In this document: piece by piece, positions 15,798-22,950 of the stretch | Numbering within the stretch: position 1 is the first letter of the stretch | Layout: the number at the start of each line of letters is the position of its first letter | Origin: Verrucomicrobiaceae bacterium UBA1938 | GTDB lineage: Bacteria > Verrucomicrobiota > Verrucomicrobiia > Verrucomicrobiales > Verrucomicrobiaceae | DNA length: 64,000 nt | Reading direction: 5' to 3' | Assembly (NCBI GenBank): GCA_002336895.1 | Contig: DDFC01000043.1 | Span: 231,422 to 295,421 of the forward strand | The notes under the pieces: model-generated | Database searches by the model: none | Told to the model about the DNA's origin: nothing | Seen by the model: only the letters and a program-made list of their open reading frames with translations | Translations under genes and position numbers: made by a program

Positions 15798-18485
15798 TTA
15801 AACAGCTGCGTGGTTGTTGGGTGTGCTTGCGGTTGTTGGAAGCTCGAGGACGAACTCGGTGTACTCGCCGGGCTGGCTGAGCACTTCGATGCGCCCGCCG
15901 TGATCGGCAATGATGCGATTGCAGATGGCAAGCCCGAGACCCATGCCCTGCCCCACGTCTTTTGTCGTGAAAAATGGGTCGAAAATTTTGTCCCGAATCT
16001 CCTGCGGGATGCCGGGGCCGTTGTCCTTGACGGAGAAGATGACCTTGTCCCTGCGGGTGAAGGCGGAGAGCTTGATGCAGGGGGTCTCGCCTTCGGGGTA
16101 TTTTTTGGTGGCCATGGCATCCAGGGCGTTTTGGATGAAGTTGATGAGCACCTGGACAAACTGGTTGCTGTCTCCGCGAACTTCAAGCTCCTCGGGGATG
16201 TCCACCTCCTTCTGGATGCCTTCCTTCCAGATGTGGGAGAAGAAGCGCAAGCCGGTGTTGACGATGGTGTTGAGGTCGAAGGAGTGATTGAGCTGGCTGG
16301 TGTTGCGGGTGAAGCCGCGCAGGTCGGAGATGATCTGGATGACGCGGTTCACGCCGTCCTCGACGTCTTTGAGAGTGTCGGTGAAGTCGGCGCGTTCCTC
16401 TTCGGGCAGGAGCTTGGTGGAGCGTGCGATGATGTGCAGGCCCTGTCGTGCGTAGTTCAGAGGGTTGTTGATTTCATGGATGAGGCCGGCGCTGAGGCGG
16501 CCGAGAGAGGCGAGTTTTTCATTGCGCACGAGCATGGACTCGGTCTCCTTGATCTGCTCAAGAGCGGATTCGAGCTGCTGCTTCTGGACCACGAGCTCCT
16601 TCTGGTAGAGACGGGTGTCCACGAGGTTTTTGAGGCGGACCATGATCTCGGTGAGAGAGAAGGGTTTGGCGAGGAAGTCGCTGGCGCCGGCGGCGAGGCA
16701 GTCGAGCTTGGTCTTTTCATCGGCCCGGGCAGTGAGGAGCACGACAGGGATGGAGCGTGTGGAGGTGCGTTCGCGCAGGTCGCGGCAGACCTGGAGGCCG
16801 TCTTTTTCAGGCATCATCATGTCTGAAAGAATGATGTCCGGAAGGAACTGCACGGCCTTGTCCACGGCCTGCTGGCCATCGACAGCTTCGAGCACTTCAA
16901 AGGTGGCGCTGAGCTGGCTCTTGAGGAAGCGAAGCATGTCAGGCTCGTCATCGGCGATGAGGAGCTTGGGCTTGCGGCTGCGACCGATGCTGGTTTCGAC
17001 CGGGCGCAGGGTGGCCTGCAGGGAGGTCATGGCGGGGAAGAGCTCGGCGCGGCGGTAGAGGTCGGCGATCCAGTCTTTGTTTTTCGGGGCCTCTTCGCCA
17101 TGATCGTCGTGAGCCTCTTCTTCATCGTCCTCGACAACGACGCTTTCGTTCTGCTGCAGAGGCAGCCGAACTGACATGGTGGTGCCTTTGCCGACCTCGC
17201 TGGTGGCGGAGACGGTGCCGCCCTGGACTTCGACGAGCTCCTTCACCAGAGCGAGACCGATGCCCATGCCCTGGAACTTGCGCTGGGAGGAGGTGTCCGC
17301 CTGCCAGAAACGGCTGAAGATGTTGGGAAGCTGGTCCGGGGGAATGCCCATGCCGGTGTCGGTGACGTCAATGACGAGCATGTTGTCCTCCTTCATGGCG
17401 CTGAAGTTCACACGGCCGCTGGCGGCGGTGAATTTGAGGGCGTTGAAGAGGAGGTTGAGGCAGATGCGTTCGAGCTTCTCGGGGTCTGCGACCACGATGC
17501 CGAGCTCTGAATCCACATGGGCATGAAGCTGGATGCGCTTGTCCTTGGCCACGGGGCTGACGGCGGTGGCGAGGCCGTTGATGAACTCATTGACGTTGAC
17601 GCGGCGGGCGCGGACCTTGGCGCGGCCGGATTCGAGGCGGACGAGGTCGAGGAGGTCGTTGATGAGCTTGAGAAGGCGCATGGCGTTGCCATGCATGGTG
17701 CCCATGAGGTCGCGCTCCTCCTGGGGGCGGTTGACGGAATTGGTGCGCTGAATGAGGCTTTCCAGGGGGGCGATGAGGAGAGTCAGGGGTGTGCGGAGTT
17801 CGTGGCTGATGTTGGCAAAGAAGCGGTTCTTGGCCTCGTCGAGCTCCCGGAGCTTCTGGTTGCTGTTCTCCAGCTCCGCGCGGTTGAGGTCCAGATCATG
17901 GCGGAGCTTGAACTCCGAGAGGCGGATGGTGTTGTAATACCAGCTGCCGGCCACGATGAAGACGCCGGTGACAAAGAGGAAGTAGATGTTGTTGAAGAAG
18001 AGGCCGTGGAAAGAGAAGGGCCCGTGCAGCATGGCGGCCGCCAAGTAGGCGACGAAGGTGAGGACGAAGATGAGAACGCTGTCCTGCAGCGTCCAGCGCA
18101 GGAGGAGCGCCGAGCCGAGCATGATGAGATTGAGGCCGGCGTAGTAGGGGGAGATGGCGCCTTCCTTGGCATAGATCATCCAGGAGATGGCGAGCAGGGG
18201 GATGAGGGCGACGGAGAGGCCAAGATTGCGGTAGTACCGCGTGCCCGGCATGTAGTGCAGAGAGGTCCAGACCAGGGCGAGGAGCACTGCGGAGATCATG
18301 CGCACGGGGAAGAAGCCCAGGGCCTGATCCCAGCCGTACATGAAGTAGTCCAACGATGCTCCTGCGGGCATGAAGATGCCCGCCAGGAGGGCTCCCAGCT
18401 TGTAGTTGCGGATGCGGATGGGGCGCTCGTAGATGTCAAACGAGTGCTCCAAACTGGCCGCCGGAACTGACAGCGCTTCGGTCAT
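15798..18485 (-). CDS. Membrane hybrid histidine kinase with two transmitter modules and a central receiver (PhcS-like)
   Basis: This 895-residue protein has about six or seven TM helices in residues 28-185 with no large extracellular loop, as in sensors for hydrophobic signals. It continues with HisKA (FANISHELRTPL, H228), a full ATPase domain (DTGMGIP, GMGIGLAL), an acidic linker and a receiver (about 505-620, D555, K608). A second complete kinase module follows: SAGLIHEINNPL with H670, NFIQNALDAM, KDNGPGIP and GQGMGLGLAI. The second transmitter after the receiver is unusual. The start overlaps the methyltransferase stop by 4 bp, so the two are coupled. Position and topology match the sensor PhcS in phcBSR operons; the signal is inferred to be the methyltransferase product. 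Confidence 0.88.
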   Translation of the reverse strand: MTEALSVPAASLEHSFDIYERPIRIRNYKLGALLAGIFMPAGASLDYFMYGWDQALGFFPVRMISAVLLALVWTSLHYMPGTRYYRNLGLSVALIPLLAISWMIYAKEGAISPYYAGLNLIMLGSALLLRWTLQDSVLIFVLTFVAYLAAAMLHGPFSFHGLFFNNIYFLFVTGVFIVAGSWYYNTIRLSEFKLRHDLDLNRAELENSNQKLRELDEAKNRFFANISHELRTPLTLLIAPLESLIQRTNSVNRPQEERDLMGTMHGNAMRLLKLINDLLDLVRLESGRAKVRARRVNVNEFINGLATAVSPVAKDKRIQLHAHVDSELGIVVADPEKLERICLNLLFNALKFTAASGRVNFSAMKEDNMLVIDVTDTGMGIPPDQLPNIFSRFWQADTSSQRKFQGMGIGLALVKELVEVQGGTVSATSEVGKGTTMSVRLPLQQNESVVVEDDEEEAHDDHGEEAPKNKDWIADLYRRAELFPAMTSLQATLRPVETSIGRSRKPKLLIADDEPDMLRFLKSQLSATFEVLEAVDGQQAVDKAVQFLPDIILSDMMMPEKDGLQVCRDLRERTSTRSIPVVLLTARADEKTKLDCLAAGASDFLAKPFSLTEIMVRLKNLVDTRLYQKELVVQKQQLESALEQIKETESMLVRNEKLASLGRLSAGLIHEINNPLNYARQGLHIIARSTKLLPEEERADFTDTLKDVEDGVNRVIQIISDLRGFTRNTSQLNHSFDLNTIVNTGLRFFSHIWKEGIQKEVDIPEELEVRGDSNQFVQVLINFIQNALDAMATKKYPEGETPCIKLSAFTRRDKVIFSVKDNGPGIPQEIRDKIFDPFFTTKDVGQGMGLGLAICNRIIADHGGRIEVLSQPGEYTEFVLELPTTASTPNNHAAV

Positions 18486-19933
18486 TGTGCGGGTTTGCGG
18501 ACTTCGAGGAAGATGTTCACGCCTGTCTGGTCTGACTTGACGTCCACCGCCTCGGGAGGCGCCTTGTCAGGGGCGATCTTGGCGAACTGGGCCTTGTCGC
18601 GGTAGACGAGGTGCCATTCGAGGACGTACTCCATCCAGTTGCGGGAGGGATTGGAGATGTCCACGTTGGTGGCGATGAGGAGGCCGCCGGGGGCGACCAG
18701 GTCATAAAACACTTCCAGCAGGCGGCGGCAGATGCGGTCTGAGAGGTAGTCAAAGAGGCCTGCGCAATAGACGACGTCGTAGCTGGCGGGCTCAAAGCCG
18801 GCGCCGGTGCGGGAGGATTCCTTGAGAATCTGATGAACGGAACGCTTTTCGAGCTTGATGCCGGTGCGGCGGCGGTGCCTGGCGCGAAGGCTTTCCAGGT
18901 CGCGCGTGGTGTTGGCGATGGTTTCGTCGTTGAAGTCGAGGAGGAGGAAGTCGGCGTGGTCGCAGAGGTCGTCGTCGATGAGGAAGTTCTGCACCTCCTG
19001 GGCCGGCCCGCAGCCGAGGTTGAAGATGCGCGCGACCTTGCCCTGGGCGTGCATGCGTGCGGTTTCGTCATGCAGGCGCTGCTTGAGGTAAACGATGCGG
19101 TTGCGGTGCGCCACGACGGGGGCGGTGTCGAGGAAGAGCCTGTTGAGGATCTTGGCGAACATGGAGCTGCCCTCGTAGGGGTCCCGCAGCATCATGCTGA
19201 CCATCTCATAGTCGCCGGCGTAGCCGAGGGGTTTCTGGAAGGTGCGATAGATGAAGGGGGAGCAGAGCACGAGAGGGTGGAGCTGGCGCTTGATGTAGCT
19301 GCGATGCACCGGCTGCTGCTCCTGGGTGATCTCGCCCGCAGTGTGCTCAAAGCGGTCGAGAAGAGGGACCACGGCGGGAAGGATGGGGTCTTCGAGCTGC
19401 TTGATTGTTTCACGTTCGGCCTGGATGCGGTCTCCGGAGGGGAGGGAGCGGACGCCGAGCTCCACCTGCTCCATCCAGCGGCGGAGGTCGGAGAGGAGGG
19501 TGTGCATGTCGGCCACGACGAGCTTAAAGTCCGGAACGACGCGGTAGTTTTTTTCTGTCTCCTTGAGGAATTCGGCAAAGTCCGCGAGGAGGCGGCTCTT
19601 GTTCTGGGCCGGGGAGAGGATGTCGATGTCGATCCAGCCGTCATCCGAGAGGGAGGCCTCGCAGATGAGCATGATGCCGGTGTTCACCAAGTTGGCGATG
19701 ACGGCGCGGCCGGAGTAAACGACGCGCTCGTTCATCATGATCCTGAAGTCATTGAGAACTTCGGAGAGCTGGACGATGCTGTAGGGGTTGTAAACTTCAA
19801 AGACTCCGAGGTAGCGTGTAAGCCGGTGCAAGGTGCCCCTGACTTCAGCACCCTGGCTGTTGCGGCAGATGATAAAGCTCAGCCGCTCTCCTGTGGTAGC
19901 GATGTTCGGAAGTGAATTTTCGTTGTTCTCCAT
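18482..19933 (-). CDS. SAM-dependent methyltransferase, PhcB-like (3-hydroxy fatty acid methyl ester synthase candidate)
   Basis: The N-terminal about 130 residues form a beta-rich, possibly PilZ-like domain. A helical linker leads to a class I methyltransferase with motif I FNLGCGPAQE (305-313), motif II LLLDFND and YCAGLFDYL later. The segment KPLGYAGDYEMV (234-245) and APVVAHRNRIVYL (271-283) match what I recall of the PhcB family, which makes 3-hydroxypalmitate methyl ester, the quorum signal of Ralstonia. A good ribosome binding site (AGAGGA) precedes ATG 19933. It heads an operon with a hybrid kinase and a receiver protein. The substrate is inferred, not shown; a polar small-molecule methyltransferase remains possible. 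Confidence 0.75.
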   Translation of the reverse strand: MENNENSLPNIATTGERLSFIICRNSQGAEVRGTLHRLTRYLGVFEVYNPYSIVQLSEVLNDFRIMMNERVVYSGRAVIANLVNTGIMLICEASLSDDGWIDIDILSPAQNKSRLLADFAEFLKETEKNYRVVPDFKLVVADMHTLLSDLRRWMEQVELGVRSLPSGDRIQAERETIKQLEDPILPAVVPLLDRFEHTAGEITQEQQPVHRSYIKRQLHPLVLCSPFIYRTFQKPLGYAGDYEMVSMMLRDPYEGSSMFAKILNRLFLDTAPVVAHRNRIVYLKQRLHDETARMHAQGKVARIFNLGCGPAQEVQNFLIDDDLCDHADFLLLDFNDETIANTTRDLESLRARHRRRTGIKLEKRSVHQILKESSRTGAGFEPASYDVVYCAGLFDYLSDRICRRLLEVFYDLVAPGGLLIATNVDISNPSRNWMEYVLEWHLVYRDKAQFAKIAPDKAPPEAVDVKSDQTGVNIFLEVRKPAQ

Positions 19934-20050
19934 GATAAGGATCCTCTGCTAGTGCAATGAGCGCCCGGAAGCCGGCATGGCTCTCCTGAAAAGGGAGGAC
20001 AGCATGTTTCGGGAGGGCACTCGGAGGTGCGGTTGACATACAATCGGATT

Positions 20051-20060
20051 CAACATGTTG
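20051..20060. promoter_or_regulatory. Perfect palindrome CAACATGTTG upstream of the methyltransferase gene
   Basis: A 10-bp perfect dyad in the AT-rich 142-bp gap between the FadL-like and methyltransferase genes. TAATAT, a possible minus-strand -10 element, lies beside it at 20066-20071. This is an operator candidate only. Confidence 0.25.
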
Positions 20061-20075
20061 TCACTATATTATGAA

Positions 20076-21338
20076 TTAAAACCGTTGTGTGACACTCACT
20101 GCAAAGACCTGCCACTGGTGTTTGTAGCTGCCATCAAACTGGCCCGGGGGGTTGGAATAAGAGCCGCTGATCACGCGTGTGGGATTGTAAACGTATGAGT
20201 AGGTGACATCGACGCTGCGAGTTCTGCCGCGCCAGCCAAGGCCAAGGCTGAAAACGCTGCGGTCGTTGGTGCAGACCATGGGGCTGTAGGTGCTGGAGGG
20301 CTGTGAGTTTTCAGAATACATGTAGCCGCCACGAACGACCCAGTTTTCATTTAGCTTGTAGGTCATGCCGGTGCCGAGGTCGATGGAGTTGCGCCAGCCG
20401 AAGACGGAGCTGGTGGCCCCTCCCAGGAGCGGCTGATTGTTGCCGATGAGGAGAGGAAGATCATCGTGCGAGGAGTTTTGCGACCACTTGAAGTCAAAGC
20501 CGATGGTGAAGCGGTCTGTGACGTCAAAGCCATAACCTGCTGAGATTGAACCAGGGAAGGTCATGTCAGAATTGAAGTTGCTGTTCTGACTGAAGCCGAG
20601 GCCGAGAAGTGCGGGCGGCATGTTGGAGGCTTTGAAGTCGCCGCGGAAGCGTACTTTCACAGGCAATCTGCCTACCAAGGCAAAGCGATGTCTTTTGGCG
20701 ACGGTCCAGTTGATGCCTGCGTAGGCGCCGACGCCCCAGCCCTGGCCGTGGAGCTGGATGTCCCCTTCGGAAGCGCCGGGAATGAGAGAGCCCCAGGGGT
20801 AGAACTGCTTCATCTGCAGATCCGCGTACATGATGTCCATGCCGACGGCGAAGCTGAGGTTGTCCGTGATCTTGACAGCGAAGGCCGGGGTGATGTCAAC
20901 GGTGAGGAGGTTGGCGAGATAGGGGAGTGCGTAGCGCAGAGGAGCGGCCATGCCCTTGGGATAGGCGGATGCCATGCCGTAGGGGGTGCTGAGCCCTAGA
21001 CCGAAGGAGAGCCTGTCTTCGATGATGGGCTGCACGAAGTACATGCTGGCGGGATAGACCCAGGGCCTGTTCATGTCCACGGACTGTCCGCCGTTTTGAG
21101 TGAAGCGGATGTCGCCATGCCACATGGCGGCGTTGATCAGCAGCTCGGTTTTTTTGATCTGCATGATGTTGGCCGGAGAGACGCGCACGGCGGAGGCGTC
21201 GCTCAGATTGGCATATCTGCCACCGACGATGCCGAGGGCCTGAGCGGAGTCAGGGACGACCGAGAGCGTCTCGGATGCATGTGCGGCCATAGCGGATAAA
21301 GCCAGGAAGAGTACCGAGTAGCGTGCGCATGCTTTCAT
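20076..21338 (-). CDS. FadL/OmpP1/TodX-family outer-membrane transporter
   Basis: ATG 21338 gives 420 residues with a signal peptide ending in AAHASE. After it comes the FadL-type N-terminal hatch: an Ala/Gly-rich stretch, LSDASAVRVSPANI (the DAS...NPA signature) and a helix. The remainder is a barrel of alternating strands that ends in QRF, a proper C-terminal assembly signal. FadL proteins carry long-chain fatty acids and other hydrophobic compounds across the outer membrane. The start is 20 bp after the NarL-type regulator stop, on the same strand as the methyltransferase operon 142 bp downstream. Uptake of a fatty-acyl signal is an attractive inference; ordinary fatty acid uptake is the alternative. 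Confidence 0.87.
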   Translation of the reverse strand: MKACARYSVLFLALSAMAAHASETLSVVPDSAQALGIVGGRYANLSDASAVRVSPANIMQIKKTELLINAAMWHGDIRFTQNGGQSVDMNRPWVYPASMYFVQPIIEDRLSFGLGLSTPYGMASAYPKGMAAPLRYALPYLANLLTVDITPAFAVKITDNLSFAVGMDIMYADLQMKQFYPWGSLIPGASEGDIQLHGQGWGVGAYAGINWTVAKRHRFALVGRLPVKVRFRGDFKASNMPPALLGLGFSQNSNFNSDMTFPGSISAGYGFDVTDRFTIGFDFKWSQNSSHDDLPLLIGNNQPLLGGATSSVFGWRNSIDLGTGMTYKLNENWVVRGGYMYSENSQPSSTYSPMVCTNDRSVFSLGLGWRGRTRSVDVTYSYVYNPTRVISGSYSNPPGQFDGSYKHQWQVFAVSVTQRF

Positions 21339-21358
21339 GGTGGCTGGGAGGGGAGGAG

Positions 21359-22021
21359 TTAGGCCAGACCGTTGGACTGGCAGTATCTGAGGATCTCGAC
21401 AGTTCCTTTGAGACCGGTTTTGCGGCACAGGTTGTGTTTGTGCACGGCGACGGTCCTAGGACTGAGAGAGAGATCCAGAGCCACCTGCTTGAGGCTTTTG
21501 CCACGCGCGAGCTGCATGAGCACTTCGAGCTCACGGTTGGAGAGTTTTTCGTGCACCTGGCTGGCGGAGCCTTTGCGGATGGAGCGGTCTGCGAACTTCT
21601 GGGCGAGCTCCCGTGAGATGTAGCTGCGTCCTTCGAGGGTGCAGCGGATGGCGTCGAAGAGCTCGTGCGGAGGGGCGTCCTTGGTGACGTAGGAGCGTGC
21701 GCCGAGCTGCATGGTGCGGGAGACGAAGGTCTCTTCCTGATGCATGGAGACGGCGATGATTTTGGGCGGGCTGGGGAGGGTGCGCAGCTCGGTGGTGAGC
21801 TCCATGCCGGAGCGGTCTCCGAGCTCGATGTCCACCAGGGCGATTTCAAAGGTGTGGAGACGGGCTTCGACCATGGCTTCGGCGCAGCTGCCGGTGGAGA
21901 CGACGGTGGCCTGTGGGAACTCGCCTTTCAGCATGCTGGTGAAAGCCTCACGCACCAGCGCGTGGTCGTCGACGATCAGGATGTTGAATGGAGGAGGAGA
22001 TTGCATGAAAGTGAGGGGCAT
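21359..22021 (-). CDS. NarL/FixJ-family response regulator
   Basis: The 220 residues consist of a receiver domain (about 12-130, acidic pair in IVDDHA, phosphoacceptor Asp in LVDIELGD, Lys in VTKDAP) and a C-terminal LuxR-type helix-turn-helix (LSNRELEVLMQLARGKSLKQ and on). It should be a DNA-binding transcription factor controlled by phosphorylation. A second ATG at 22006 is possible. The kinase gene ends 12 bp upstream and the FadL-type gene starts 20 bp downstream, so kinase, regulator and transporter form one transcription unit. The transporter is the most likely target. Confidence 0.9.
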   Translation of the reverse strand: MPLTFMQSPPPFNILIVDDHALVREAFTSMLKGEFPQATVVSTGSCAEAMVEARLHTFEIALVDIELGDRSGMELTTELRTLPSPPKIIAVSMHQEETFVSRTMQLGARSYVTKDAPPHELFDAIRCTLEGRSYISRELAQKFADRSIRKGSASQVHEKLSNRELEVLMQLARGKSLKQVALDLSLSPRTVAVHKHNLCRKTGLKGTVEILRYCQSNGLA

Positions 22022-22033
22022 TGTGGTGAAAAC

Positions 22034-22742
22034 TCATGCCTGGAGCTGGACTGGAGAGGGGTGGGTGAGGAGGTGGACTCTGGAGGTGCCACCCGGACCT
22101 GCACCCATGATTTCCATGGTGGCGCCGAGAAGAGCGCACCTGGCTTCGATGAGGGCGAGTTCGGATCCATTGGCGGGATCTTTCCAGATGTCGTCCCCGC
22201 CGTCATGATCGATGGTGATTTCGAGTTTGTCCGAGCTGGCGTGGCAGGTGACTTCGACCCAGGAGGTGTTGGCGTAGCGGACGCAGTGCTGGAGGAGGGA
22301 CTGCATGATGCGGAAGAGGCTGAGACGGCTGGCGAGGTCGAAGGGGGGCTCGTCTCCGCTGATGTGGAGGACGAGGGAGCCAGCGAAGTTTTCGCCGATG
22401 CTGCGTACGAGCTGCTGGAGGGCGACATTGAGGCCGAAGGCCTTGAGCACGGGGGGGGAATTGTTTTTCCGTCACGTCGCGCACGAGCTGCAGCGTTTTT
22501 CTCAAGGTGGAGTCGAGGCTGCCGAGGAGGCGGCTCATGCTGGTGGTGTTGGCGCCGTTGACGAGTTCGTGCCGGATCATCTCCCCGAGGGAGGCGCAGG
22601 CGACGAGGCCGCCGGCCATGTCTTTGTGCAGCAGATGGGCGAGGTCAACGCGCTGAGAATCTTCCTCCTGGACTTGGTGACGCAGGGCCTGGAGAAGCAT
22701 GGAAGCCGAGTTTTTGTCCAGTTCCATGGAGAGTAGTTGCAT
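22034..22742 (-). pseudogene. HisKA_3-type histidine kinase split by a frameshift in a C8 tract
   Basis: The N-terminal frame (22742 to about 22450) has a DHp helix with the phosphoacceptor motif LAHLLHKDMAGGLVACASL. The C-terminal frame (to 22034) is the ATPase half, with FRIMQSLLQHCVRYA as N-box and GATMEIMGAGPGGTSRVHL near the end. The two frames meet at a run of eight G on the plus strand (22451-22458). Removing one base joins them into about 236 residues. There is no TM segment, so the kinase would be cytoplasmic and is probably the partner of the adjacent NarL-type regulator. The frameshift may be a sequencing error, a true null, or a slippage/phase-variation switch. Confidence 0.75.
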
Positions 22743-22950
22743 GCGGTATAATAAATTGAATTTGCGGTTGGCTTATTTAGAAGAACCACATTGCGGCGGG
22801 CGAGGCATCTAAATGTTGATTCAATATTTAGGTTGGGCCTAAACCGATTGAGTTGGCAGTGCTATTCGATGGATATGGTGAGTCCGGTCTATTGCTAAAA
22901 TAAACCTATTTTTATTAATTTTATAGCAATATGGATTTAAGATTCAGCAC
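22743..22950. promoter_or_regulatory. AT-rich divergent control region between two kinase genes
   Basis: This 208-bp region is much more AT-rich than its surroundings. It contains an imperfect dyad, ATTGCTA (22891-22897) with TAGCAAT (22924-22930), just before the plus-strand kinase, and a small hairpin TTTAGG/CCTAAA at 22827-22843. It should hold promoters in both directions; I cannot define -35/-10 pairs with confidence. Confidence 0.4.

Noticed and set aside
14667..16826. Long plus-strand frame opposite the receiver and hybrid kinase genes
   Set aside because: Translation is Gly/Val/Glu-rich shadow sequence; the minus strand has intact kinase domains and tight operon spacing.
20033..20070. 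TTGACA and TATATT as a plus-strand promoter
   Set aside because: Spacing is 26 bp, far from 17, and no plus-strand gene follows.
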